A stretch of DNA of 64,000 bases from Enoplosus armatus (taxonomy: Eukaryota; Chordata; Actinopteri; Centrarchiformes; Enoplosidae), in assembly GCF_043641665.1 (NCBI RefSeq), contig NC_092186.1, positions 19,389,001 to 19,453,000 of the forward strand, read 5' to 3'. Numbering within the stretch: position 1 is the first letter of the stretch; each line of letters starts with the position of its first letter. The translations under genes and the position numbers were made by a program. Shown one piece after another: positions 10,601 to 26,085 of this stretch. The notes below the pieces were generated by a model. It did no database searches, was not told the DNA's origin, and saw only the letters and a list, made by a program, of their open reading frames with translations.

Positions 10601-13480
10601 AGCCATTTGTAAAAAACGTCTTTTCATCTTTTCCAGCCAGTTTTCAGTTCCTTCACTTTGACTTTGACCAGCTATTCCTGGAGAAACTGCAGTGTGTGTT
10701 TTCAGCGCTGGGACTGTCATTATGTGCTAACATGCTCTCCATGTTCTCCGGTTGCGCTCCATCTCCACCCTGCTGGCGTCCACTCTGCTGCTGATGTTGC
10801 TCGCTTGGTTTGTGGCGCAAAAGTGAGGCCAAATCAAAAACAGGACGCTAAAGATGGCTGCACTTATTTTCTTTCTTTTTTGACCACTCTGAAAAGGAGA
10901 TTAAAGAGCTATCTAAATGACTTAAATTAAAGGCAGTTTATTTGACTAAAGGTATTTATCATGTCAAATTCAGTCAAATTTACTTGCTTTTACCAATTTA
11001 ATGAAAGAAGATTCCCACACACAGACCTGAAACATTGTGTCTCTAATAAACTCTTTCTTTCACGTTTTTTTCCTACGCACCAGGTTTTACCAATTTAATA
11101 TAAGTATACTAATTTGATTTATACAGATTTACTAATTTCCTTGCTGGTTTAACTTTATTACCTAAAATAGGAAATTAGTTTGGCTTACAAAGGTAACAGT
11201 ACAGAAAATAAAACAATAAAGACAACCCATAAAAGGGACAGAAGTAGGACAATACTCTGACACCAAAATGTATCTTTTGAAACCTAAAAGAAAACTTGAC
11301 CTGTAGGACAGACAATTTAAAGAGAGGTGGATGGAGTTTAATGTGGTCAGGGTGAATACTCGGTAGAAAAAATAAAACTCCAGTTGAGACTGAAATTTAA
11401 TGCTTAACACTGGAAAAACACAATCTTCCTTCAGACGAGAAGTCCTTAAAATGCTCAGAAAAATCATTCGGGCCAACTCCATGTGCTATGGAAGATCGTC
11501 TGATACAATCAAAAGCTCCAGAACAGCTACTAAATGGACTTTGTGGTGAGCTTGGTTTTCCAGGGTTAAGCATGAGATTACAGTCTCAACTGAGAGTTGT
11601 TGTTTTTTTCTGTTTGCGGGTAATCTGATCGTAAGACTAAACGATTGATCAGAAACAGATTAATTGATACTCCATTAGCTGCAGTGCCAGGCTGCTCTGC
11701 TCCATGCCTGCGAGGCTGTTTTGACACGACCTCATGGGATTTAAGATATGTTCTTTTAAATCCGTGGAAAGATGTTCATCAGCTCTCTCCTCTGGAAGCT
11801 GCCCAGTAAAACCACTTTAGAGATAAAGAAACTGCAGCCTGTCTCACAAGGTCCCTATTTTTATTTACAAATTAAGTTAAACTTAATTTAAATACATGAA
11901 AGCTATGGTGGTAATTCTGTTTTATAAAAACATGTAATAATTCAGTTAATTCTTGATCTCACTTATGAGCTTTGCCTGGAGCTTTTAACAACATCTCACT
12001 GTCTCTGGGGATTTGAACACTTGATAGTTACTTGTGACATGTAGAAAAAGATTACCATTACATTACTGGTGATGTGATCAAATGCAGTCATTCAAACGGA
12101 TGGAGGGAGCACATAGTAATAGCACAAAAAATACAACCACAGTTGTAACAGGTGGAGGTTTTTTACAGTGAGGGTTCATAAATCATACTCTTAGTTCTTT
12201 CTGACATGGGAGGTGTATTTTGATTCTGACATGTATGATTGAATAAGTGTGTTTGTTATGACAACATACGTCATGAATGCAGCTCAACCAGTGGAGCTGG
12301 GCTGCTGCTCCAAATCAAATTGTCTGGGTCAGACAAACTCAAGCACTAACCTCTAAAGCACAAAATCAGTTCTTTTGAAGACCACTGTGAGTAACTCGTG
12401 TAGATTCAGCTCCAAAGTTGTGATCATGTTTATAAGGAAAGATTTCTCACATATTGGCCTGCAAGGGAATAAATAATCCAAGCACATTTAAAGGGAACAT
12501 CCTCAAGATTGCACTACAACTTCAGGCTTCTCTGTGATGTATTTCATAATAAATAATCAACTCTCAAAGTCCAGTTGTTAGTTTAATCCATGCAGAAAAA
12601 TATGTGATGTATCCTCATGCTGGGTTTTGGTGGAAGTGACTGTTTCCGTGTTTTTAAGTTAGTTTATTATATGCTCAAATATTGTGTGTTGCATTGACCC
12701 CAGGAAGATTAGGCCAATAAGGGCTCTAAAATACATTACATGACATAACACAGGCTGTTTTATTTCTGGTCTCCAGCTGCCCATAGTTCAGCCACTCTCT
12801 GCTTCTGCACCTCATGTTCACATACACTTGTGAACATAACCTCCATAAAAAATGTAAAAATGTGTCAGTGACAGTAACATCTAAACATCTATTTGAAAAA
12901 CACTTTAAAGTCTGTCACATAACAGTTCCCAAAATGCAGACCATTTAAAGTCACCCCACTGGGGGGAGCTAAACAGCTATGATAAAGACTATAATAAACA
13001 GTGAATCCAGTCATTGTATGTCAGTGTTGTCCAACTCAGAGCTGTAGCTACCACTGAGGACATGTCTTCAGTGTTGTTTCAGGGAGTTAAATATTTGTGG
13101 TATCTAGTCACTATTTTCTGAGGGGATTAGTGTATTGGGGGTATTTGGACTTTTGACCTCAGTATTCTCAAATGGGCACTGCTTACATGCAGTTCTACTT
13201 TCTCTAAACAATGTTTTTATGTTTTTAATTGTGTTTTTGAATTACCTGGTCAATGAATAGCCTAGATGAGTGCTCTGGTCAGTCACCCTCCCAACCCTGA
13301 TACTAAATCCGGCTTCAGTGGATTAACTGTATTAACTAAATGTCTTGGGGATGAAATGGCGCAAATATTATCAGCTATCCAATGGTAATCAAGGGCGTTC
13401 AAATGCCATATAAACCTCTATATTATGAGCAAAGAAGCATCACATTTTGACCTTCTTTGGTTTATATAAACTGGTTGTCA
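10601..13480. other. Intergenic spacer between TMEM79 and NDUFS7
   Basis: About 2.9 kb of AT-rich sequence. The open frames here (for example 11162-11482 on the minus strand) are short and unlike any family I recognise. No RNA gene or clear repeat unit was found. Confidence 0.6.
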
Positions 13481-13556
13481 ACGTTACAGCAGCGCCCTCT
13501 GCAGGTCGAGCTCGTACAGGCACGGGAAGCAGTCTGACGTAACCAGAATATAAAAG
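13481..13556 (+). promoter_or_regulatory. ndufs7: NDUFS7 core promoter / 5' UTR region
   Basis: A CpG-containing stretch (GCGCCCTCTGC, GACGTAAC) ends with TATAAAAG directly against the start codon. That AT-rich box lies too close to the ATG to drive this start as a TATA box, unless transcripts begin inside the coding exon; the true start is probably a little upstream. Confidence 0.4.
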
Positions 13557-18066
<4,510 letters not shown>

Positions 18067-18167
18067 ATGTGTTATATGCGTGTGTGTATCTGGTATGTAA
18101 ATGTTGTATTTCGGGTTTCATTTGGAGCGCTGCTCCTCCTCCATGTAGAGCTGCAGGAACTAACCTC

Positions 18168-18173
18168 AATAAA
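18168..18173 (+). promoter_or_regulatory. ndufs7: NDUFS7 poly(A) signal AATAAA
   Basis: Canonical hexamer 102 bases after the stop codon, giving a short 3' UTR. Confidence 0.85.
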
Positions 18174-19424
18174 ATCATTGTTATAATTTACACACCGTGC
18201 ACTGCTGCTTATTTTCAGCAAAACACAGCAGCGGTCAATGGCTTCTTTAGTTCGGTATTAATATCTGGAGACAGTTTGTAACAGGAAAAACGTGTCAGCT
18301 TGTTACCCACAAGGTTTGTCAGAATTTAAACCAGTTTAAATTGTAATTCATCTCTATTCAAGTAGCAGTAATTGTTTTTCTCATTTTTAACATCAAACTC
18401 TCAATTAGTCATGACCGTAAGATAAGAGTGTCATCCTATATTATCTTAAATATTAGGTTAAATAAACTGGGCACACATTATGTTAACATCTGGTGCGTCA
18501 TTCTTTCCACTGTGACTGCTGAAGCCAAGTTTCAGCCACTAGGTGGCTGCTGTGATCACCAACTCTGACCTTCACTGTTCTGTGTCCACACTCAGTAGTA
18601 GTTAGAAGCAAAATACATTTTTATTGTGTTTTAACTGTCTGCTAAAACACTGCAAACCCACAATGTGAAATACCAGAATACCAAGTCAAAGGTGAATTTC
18701 TGCTTCAAATCTGTGTGAAAATATTTTTCTGAACAAACTCAGCTGCAGTATTTTGTGCATTCAGCTAGAACCGTAAACCAGCTGCTTTTGTGTTATGTGT
18801 GCAAAGAGAGAAAGCACAGTTGCTTTTATGCATCTTCAGAGTGAATCAACAGAATCACAGTTACAGTCCTCTGTGCTGTTGAAGGGTTCTTGAGTGAGAC
18901 ACTGAAGTCCTTCCTGCCTACATCCTTGGTCTGAATAACTGTGCTCGTGTGCACCTAGAAGAGAAGAGAATGACCATATGTACTTGTTAAAGATTGATGT
19001 GTTATGTTTTAAAACTGCTTCTACATAATGTGTACCCAGTTAAAGGGAATCAGTCATTTACCATATAACTGTATTTTTGCAGTTTTAATCTCATTGACTG
19101 ATATTGGATGTTTAGAAAAGAAGTAAAGAAAATATCTGATACGAAGTTAAAGTCTGATATTTGTTTTTTGGTTCTGATAATATCGTGTTGATGTATTGAT
19201 CGGGCTTTAACACACACACAGCATGTCACGCATCATGTGTAGCAGCCATAAATAGTAAAGATGGATACACAGCTTCATTATCATAGAACAGAACATATCA
19301 AGATATTTGTGCTAGTGTATCACAAGAGATTTTATACCACAAACAATATATCGCAATATCAAGTATTTGCCCACCCCTAAAGGTAACTAAGTAGAAGCAC
19401 TGTAGTGTTGGTGTTGTCTAGGCC

Positions 19425-19700
19425 GGCAACTAACTTCTATTTTATGATCAGTCAATCTACTGACTGTTAATTATTTTGTCTGTAAAATGTTAGAAAATTG
19501 TGAAAAATGCCAGTTATAATTTGAAACCCTTCACATCCCTTGTTTTATCTGACCAATAAAAGAATAAAAGTATAAAAAGATAGTCCGTTTACTACAACAT
19601 ACGACAAAGAAAAGAAGTAAAACCACATTTGAGAAGCTGAAACCATGTTGGAATTTTTGTTTGAAAAATGTCTGATCGACTTATTGTTTCAGTAACTTCT
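19425..19700. repeat. Degenerate copy of the 'cgattaatcg'-type repeat
   Basis: Contains 'ggcaactaact', 'gtctgtaaaatgttagaaaattgtgaaaaatg' broken by changes, and a degraded far end, in the same order as the copy at 41933-42272. Confidence 0.55.
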
Positions 19701-19811
19701 TGCCCTCTCAGCTATAAGACCTGCTTTGCCTCTTAATATTTCTCTGTATACGTGTCGACTTAACTTCTTAAACTATGAGCCACATGCTCCTGATTCAGAT
19801 CTGAGGTCTGC

Positions 19812-19935
19812 CAGCTGCTGTAGTTTCCCACCTGACTGCAACCTGGTGTTGCGTCACCCGACCATCTAATGATTAATGTGTCCTCGCCAGGTGGTGACTT
19901 ATTCCCACGTGTTCAGATAACACGCCCTGTTATCT
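19812..19935. promoter_or_regulatory. Candidate cis-regulatory block: E-boxes plus paired GATA sites
   Basis: Within 124 bases there are four E-boxes (CAGCTG 19812, CACCTG 19829, CAGGTG 19888, CACGTG 19906), a homeodomain-like TAATGATTAATG, and a perfect inverted pair AGATAAC/GTTATCT (19915-19921 and 19929-19935) with a 7-base spacer. GC content is higher than the surroundings. Function is inferred from motif density only. Confidence 0.3.
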
Positions 19936-20548
19936 ATGACCATAAATGAAAACAGACTGTAGTCTGTACTGTACGCTGTGTCTATCTGAGTGGACTTGTT
20001 AAAGGTGTATGACACCAGTGCACAATGCAATTATGCCTTTCGTCAGCAGTCTAATTCTCACTTTACTGCTGTATAATAAGTCAAATTATGGATTTTTGTC
20101 AGTTAACCTGCTAATTTCACTCAGGTTTTCATCAGTTTCAGGAGGCTCTGTAGTGTTGAACAGTGAGAGCAGAGAGGATGTCTGAATGTTTGACTATACT
20201 TTCTGAAGTTCATGACAAAGCAAGCATTTAAACATGTGGTGATACATCTACAGCTCTGTCTAAAACTGGGATGTGTGTGGCAAGAAAGCCACTGGGTGAT
20301 TCAAGACTTAAATGAGATGAGGCTCAGTGGGGTGTAAATGCATTTTTGTTGGTTTCAGGCTGCTGTTGTGTCACATATTTGCTGCTGTGAAGAACAACAT
20401 GTATCAATGAATAGATGTAGCACAGTCTTCTACTGTAATCAAGAAGTTAGTGTGTAAATAGCTTGAAATTCTGAAATTGAAAGAAAGTGTGCTGAAATAA
20501 ATGTATAATAAATATGAGCAGCTTGTAAACTGAGTTGGGGTGGACTGG

Positions 20549-20554
20549 TTTATT
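20549..20554 (-). promoter_or_regulatory. gamt: GAMT poly(A) signal (AATAAA on the minus strand)
   Basis: TTTATT on the plus strand, 110 bases past the GAMT stop codon in the gene's direction. Confidence 0.75.
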
Positions 20555-20663
20555 GAAAGATGGCAGACAGCGACATACACAGAATGAGGAGGTCGGGAGG
20601 GTCAGATGAGAAGGCACATATCAGTAAAAAAAAAGAAAAAGGTTGCAGCAGTGTCTTCAGACT

Positions 20664-23600
20664 TTACTCCTTTACAATGGTGGGAGTGATCATCTTTTTG
20701 AAGGAATAGTATTTGCACTCGCTGGGTGGTGCAATGTCCATAGTGGTGGTGCTAATCTTCTCCTTCTTGAAGCCTGCTTGGAGCAGATGAGGCACCTGGG
20801 TCTCCTGAAAATCATTAACAGAGGTGGTCAGCGTGAGGTGGCTCACGGCTTTATCGCCCCCCTCCAACCAGACCCCGTTTATCATTAACCATGAAACTAC
20901 CGCGGCACGTAATTCAGGTCGGCTTAACTCTGATGGAGATGTGCACTCAGTGCTCCGTGGATAAATATTACATGAAGAGTCTAAACAGTCCTGTTGAAAC
21001 ACACGTTCCAGGCCAAGAACAATAATCAGAAAACACATGATTTACAGTTAAAGCTAGTACAGTTCAACCAATATCAGTGACTGAATGATGACTCTGATAT
21101 GTATTATGACTGTCGGAATTAGAAGAAGATACTGTACTGTACAGCATGATCATAATCTTGACAAAGAATAGTGGTTGAAATAACTTAAACGACAATAGCT
21201 GTGTCCCAATTCTACACTACATACTAATTCAAAGTAGGTTGTAAGTATGTAGTGCGTTCATAGTGAAAAAGTCAGTATTCATACTAAAAACCACTCAATT
21301 TTCGTGTGTGCTGTTGATGGATACTATTGTCCCACAATGCAGTGCACAAAGGAAATGTTGGAGCTACTCACAGCTGTAAAACATTATAATATATTGTAAA
21401 TGTTGGTGAAACAGCTTCGGAAAGTTCTTAGAAAACCAAAAGGAAGAGACATTTTGTCTTTCTTCTACAGAGACAGTGGTATGGACATCTTTGTGAAGTT
21501 TAAACGGCAGTGACATTTTAAAGTCGCAGTTTGTTTGACGACGTCATACATCATACATGCTACATCACCTCTCGTTTTCCCTAAAACTGTAGTGATTTTA
21601 CACTCACACAGAACACAATGCATTAAAGCAGAAGCAATACAGTTAAAGTTTTAAATGTCTTGGAGGTAATGAAGGTGACCAACCTCAAACATCTTGTCAA
21701 TGTTGTCGTATTTGTCCTTGAGCAGCTCGCCCCAGGACGTCAGGTTGCAGTAAGTGAGGACGCCGCCGGCCTTCAGCAGCCTGTGAGCGTGACCCTGCAG
21801 ACAGACACAGACACACCATCAAATCAATCAGTCCTTCAGCCTGTTGGGATATCACCTGAAGAAGACAGACAGTCTACAGTAATGCTTTCACTGTATCTGT
21901 GCTCTGTCCAAACTACACTTTGACTGTTATGAGTTGTAAAGACTTATACCAATATCTTTACACCAAAGTCATTAATACTGTTTATTGATACATGTTTTTT
22001 GTTTTTTTACTATTATTCAGTATCTTTAATCTACTTTTCATACAGACACTTACAGGTATTCAATGATTATCCTCCTCCAGTTACAGTCACACTGCTGGGG
22101 TGTGTGTAACTTACTTATTTTAACTACCTACCTTAATGAAGTCAAACTGGTGAGTGTGCCATGTTTCCTCTGACAGAGGGTATGTGTCATACAGGATACC
22201 TGGGAGAAGAGGGACACAGTGTTAGCAGTGTGCAAGTACATTTTTATGGCTTCTTAATATCTTTTCATCCATCAAGTAGTGAAACGGGACAATGGCTCAG
22301 AGTTTGTTCATCTGACATGAGATCTCAGACACCAGTGGTCGAGTTTGAGGACCCTTAAATGTATTATGCATCCTCACACTGAGTTTCAGCAATCAATAAC
22401 TTTAAACTATAAGCTGCCAGATGTCTGCTCCGCTTTTCTTCAAAACATATCCAACTGTAAACTCAGGATTGTGCATCAAGCAAAACTGTGAGCTGAATAT
22501 CTCCACATGTGACGAAAGATTCCCCACGACTGGCTTGATTTCTTACCATCAAAGTGGTTATCTGGCAGGGTGGGAACAACGTCCTCCCACAGGCCCTTCA
22601 GAGGGACGACCTGCAGCAACAGAAACACCAACTTCAGTCATCTGCATCTTCACATTTAATAACAGCAACAGTAAACGAGACCTGCAAGCAGGTATACATC
22701 TTCAAGGCATGCAGTGCATCATCTGTGAAAATCCAATATAGGCAGAAAATATCTACTGACCTTATGTGGCTGAGACTTGGCCCAGTTCTCCAGTCTGGCG
22801 AAGACGCCGTCGTTGCACTCGATGATCCAGTGCTCCTCGATGGGGAAAGACTCAATCTTAGTGGCGGCGATGGCCATGCCGAAACCGATCTCCAGAACCC
22901 GACCACCTACCGGACAAAACCCAACAACACAACACAATCAGAAAATGTTTGTTGTATAGCTTGGATGCAGTGTGACTGTGTGTACGCCAGTAGGCAGAGA
23001 GTTTGTGGCATTTCTCTACTTTTGTGACGAATTGCAACTACTGAATGTCCATGAAACACAAGTCATTTGGGTTCCACTTGTACAAGCCCACCACTGATGG
23101 AGCAGGTTGTTGGGGTTCAGTGACAGAAATATTTTTAAGCCATTGCTCTTCAGGACTAGCAAGACCATAGACCTCTCTGACTCTTAAGGTTTGAGTTTTC
23201 TCCCTCTGCTGGGTGTGGAGGGAAAGCCAGTTGGTTGTAACATGTGGTTGGTTCGACAGAAAGGCCAAAGGGTTTCATTTCCTTTCAGAGAAGCATATAA
23301 ATAGATGAGGGGTAAAGGCTATTTGTTGTTGCCTGACCCCTTCATAATGATTTACTGGCCTTTAATCAGCAGCTCAGTGTAATATTCACATTTTAGTTTC
23401 ATTAAATTTTGTACACACTCAAGGAAAACTGACAGAAAATTGCATGGCGCTGAAATTAGTTTTTAGACTGGAAAATTATTATGTGGCATTTCCCAAACTG
23501 ACCATTGTCCAAAAAACATGTGGTTTAAGGTCTTGTGTGTGTCTTTTTGTGTTAGTTTTGTCTAAGGCATATCAGTCAATCGTTCATTCCCAATTAAACT

Positions 23601-24548
23601 ACATGTTTCATACAAGTGCAAGAGAAATGTGCATGGGTACAGTGTTGTGTAGACAGTTGCAGTGCGCATGCTTGTCCCTTCCCACATGTCTGCGAGGTGT
23701 GTGGATCAGTCTATTTTCACAAGAGCAGATGAGCTGTTTCCCCCTGCAGACTCCTTGGCCGGTTCCCATGAGTAGAGTAACAGCTGCTGTAGTATGCACA
23801 GAGCACTGAGCACCACGCTGCTCACAGTCTCACATGTGTCCTCAAGATCATTTACCAGAAAATTAAGGCTCAAATGTGTGTAAAGAAAAAAAAATGCACT
23901 GGAACAAAATAAACAATCACACACATGAGTATTGACAAAGTCTTAAAATGTTATAAATGCATTTTTTTAAAGAATGATTATGATTTTTTCTTTTTATTAT
24001 TAAAGTAAATGTTGAGGTTTATAGTTAATGAGTGATTAAAACATTTTTTGTATATTTTTTTGTAGTATGCTTATTTAATATATAGCTTAACTATTTGGTT
24101 TCTGTGTATTGAGGTTATATTCACCTGAAAGCAAGCAATATTTTGATTGATATGGTAACATACGAAGGGCATATACCGGTTTACAAAACTAAGGGTTAGG
24201 GTTAGATATGATCAATGACACTCAGTGACACTTAATTTGATATTACAAATCACCCTCACAACACGGCTATTTTGAGTCTATTCTCCATTATCGGACGCAG
24301 CCATCACTACAGGACCATGTCCGATAATGGATGCCGTTCACCGTCGATTTACCCAAACTGCCACTTTTACCTTTTGAGGCAGCAACGGTCGAAAGGGAGT
24401 GCATGTACGGGGTCTCCCAGCGCTCCATCACGGGTTTGCCCATGATCTCCAGGTGTGTGTCCGTCTCATTGTAGCCGGCGCTAGCATCGTGCCAGGAGGC
24501 CTTGCAGTCCTCTCCCCTGGAGAATATGGGCTGAGCAGCGGAGGTCAT
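20664..24548 (-). CDS. gamt: Guanidinoacetate N-methyltransferase
   Basis: Six exons on the minus strand: 24371-24548, 22761-22906, 22547-22610, 22132-22199, 21684-21794, 20664-20804. They total 708 bases with the stop, or 235 residues, against 236 in human. The enzyme transfers a methyl group from S-adenosylmethionine to guanidinoacetate, making creatine in the cytosol. Visible family features are [13 protein letters not shown] (about 38-50), the SAM-binding loop [11 protein letters not shown] (about 63-73), [26 protein letters not shown], and the C-terminal PPxxCxYYxFxxMITP block. Glu45 and Asp134, the guanidinoacetate-binding acids known from the rat enzyme, fall at exactly the same numbers here. 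The start at 24548 gives the full-length protein. The gene is convergent with NDUFS7 and divergent from DAZAP1, as in human. Confidence 0.97.
20805..22546. other. GAMT introns 3-5
   Basis: In gene order: intron 3 (22200-22546), intron 4 (21795-22131) and intron 5 (20805-21683). All have GT-AG ends on the minus strand. No further gene or clear transposon was seen. Confidence 0.75.
22907..24370. other. GAMT intron 1
   Basis: 1.46 kb, AT-rich in the middle. It holds a perfect 13-bp inverted repeat at 24284-24331, close to the exon 1 donor, and a short TTAGGG-like pair near 24190 that is too small to call telomeric. The short open frames on the plus strand (for example 23444-23809) have no recognisable features. 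Confidence 0.7.
24284..24331. repeat. Perfect 13-bp inverted repeat in GAMT intron 1
   Basis: TCCATTATCGGAC (24284-24296) pairs exactly with GTCCGATAATGGA (24319-24331) around a 22-base loop, about 40 bases from the exon 1 splice donor. It could form a stem in RNA or DNA. No known element was recognised. Confidence 0.85.
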
Positions 24549-24652
24549 GTTGTTGTGATACGGAGGAGGCGGTGGTCGTTGTTTGGTTGTGGTAAACGGT
24601 TTGGCAGACTGTTGTCTCCACACAGAAGAGGGTGAAAGGCAGGAGGCTGCGG

Positions 24653-24658
24653 TTTATA
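24653..24658 (-). promoter_or_regulatory. gamt: Candidate GAMT TATA box
   Basis: The minus strand reads GATATAAACC here, 105 bases before the start codon. A TATA box at this place would predict transcription from about 24625 and a 5' UTR of about 75 bases. Confidence 0.45.
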
Positions 24659-25139
24659 TCTGGCTCAGAAGTGCTGACACCGCCGGAGTTTCACTACAGG
24701 TCAAAAGCACACACACATTCCCAGAGAAGGCCCAAGATCCTCCGGAGAGAAGATGATTCACTCAGCGGTAAACGTGTCGGTGTTTGGGTCCTTCCTTATA
24801 TAGTGCCCATGTCCAGTGTAGTTTTTTCCTCTCCTCTTGTCAAACTAACGAGCAGCTTCAACACTTCCCAAGTATGCCCAGCAAAACCACGACAATGCAG
24901 AGGGATATATTGTCGTTTTTACTCCACTACATTTATTTCATGACTTAAGTCACTTTCCTGATTCAGATTAATAATACAAAATATAAGATACAAATTTATG
25001 AAATTTGTTTGGGAATTCACAAGCTAGCAGTGTGTAAAGTAAAATTAGCTCCACATTTACCAGCTGCAACATTAAAGTTATGTACATGCATTGCTAATTA
25101 TAATCCAATAATATACTATACTTATTATTCTGAAATGGG

Positions 25140-25300
25140 CCCTAGTGTACAATGCTTTGTTACCTTTGGACAGGCTGTTTCCCACTGTTTCCAGTGTTTA
25201 TGCTAAGCTATGCTAACTGTCACCTAGCTGTAGCTTCATATTGCAGAGATATAACACTGGTATCGATCTTCTCGTCTATCTCTGATGATACCCATCATTT
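25140..25300. repeat. Right-half fragment of MITE family A
   Basis: 'tttatgctaagctatgctaac', 'agctgtagcttcatatt' and 'ctggtatcgat' match the right arm of the element at 2797-3174. Confidence 0.6.
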
Positions 25301-25770
25301 ATTTTGACACCCTGAAGGACAACACACACATCGTGGGCCGTGGGATTGTCTTGGAGTAGACTGTGGCTTATTTGTGTGGTACCCAGAAGGATCAGCAGAG
25401 TGAGAGCTCTCTGTCGTTTTCTGCTCTCTGAGTGTTGGTGTCGACAGCTGAAGTCAACCAGTACACTGGATCTTATTCACACATGTTCATGTGCCGGTAT
25501 TGCACAACATTATTTGCACAGCTTGATGAGCTGGATGTGTAGCATAAGAAGAGCCTTCATTAGACCTATTAAAAGCTTCAATGTTTTGGATATTTTAAAA
25601 CTGTCTTGTAAAATAACTGATGCAGAAGTTCCTGATATCATTGTATGAAATTAGCATTAGGTGTGATAAGGTCACTATACATTTACAACTGATTACCACA
25701 GACTCTGCACTTCTCTGTGTAGTGTATTACAGGAGTATAACGGTCATAAAAGTTTATACAATACTAATGA

Positions 25771-25930
25771 GCAAGTTAAAGATAAAGATAAACCTTTATT
25801 GATTCCCAGCAGGAAATTTGGTTGTTGCAGTACAGATAAATAGTGAAAGTAAAGAAATAAATAATAAGAGGTTTATAAAGCTAAAATAACAATAGAATGT
25901 ACAATAGAAACTATATTATATATAAAATTC
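25771..25930. repeat. 'cctttattgattccc' repeat fragment (possible retroposon 3' end)
   Basis: The 'aacctttattgattcccagc' word and what follows resemble a repeat end very common in fish. A second, diverged fragment at 31110-31250 reads 'aactttaatgatccccatc'. No coding part remains. Confidence 0.5.
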
Positions 25931-25984
25931 TATAATAGCAAATGTAATACAAGCATTTTGAGACGTCACTGTGGGCTCTGGGTA

Positions 25985-26085
25985 ACTGTGATGGACATTT
26001 TCTATTATTTGCTGACAACTAAACAATTTTTCAATGAATCTAGAAAAGAATAGATAGATGGAGAATTGTTAGTGCAGCCCTAGTA
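25985..26085. repeat. End fragment of the 'cgattaatcg'-type repeat
   Basis: Short piece ending in 'agtgcagccct', the typical terminus of the family represented by 41933-42272. Confidence 0.4.

Larger units (their letters stand above)
18180..20548. other. Spacer between the converging NDUFS7 and GAMT 3' ends
   Basis: About 2.4 kb with no coding sequence. It holds a worn repeat copy (19425-19700) and a motif-dense block (19812-19935). Confidence 0.6.

Noticed and set aside
13551..13555. TATA box for NDUFS7
   Set aside because: It touches the start codon, so it cannot place a transcription start upstream of the ATG; it is treated as incidental or as part of a leaderless start discussed in findings.
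24185..24205. Telomere-like TTAGGG units in GAMT intron 1
   Set aside because: Only two units are present, which is within chance and far short of an interstitial telomere array.
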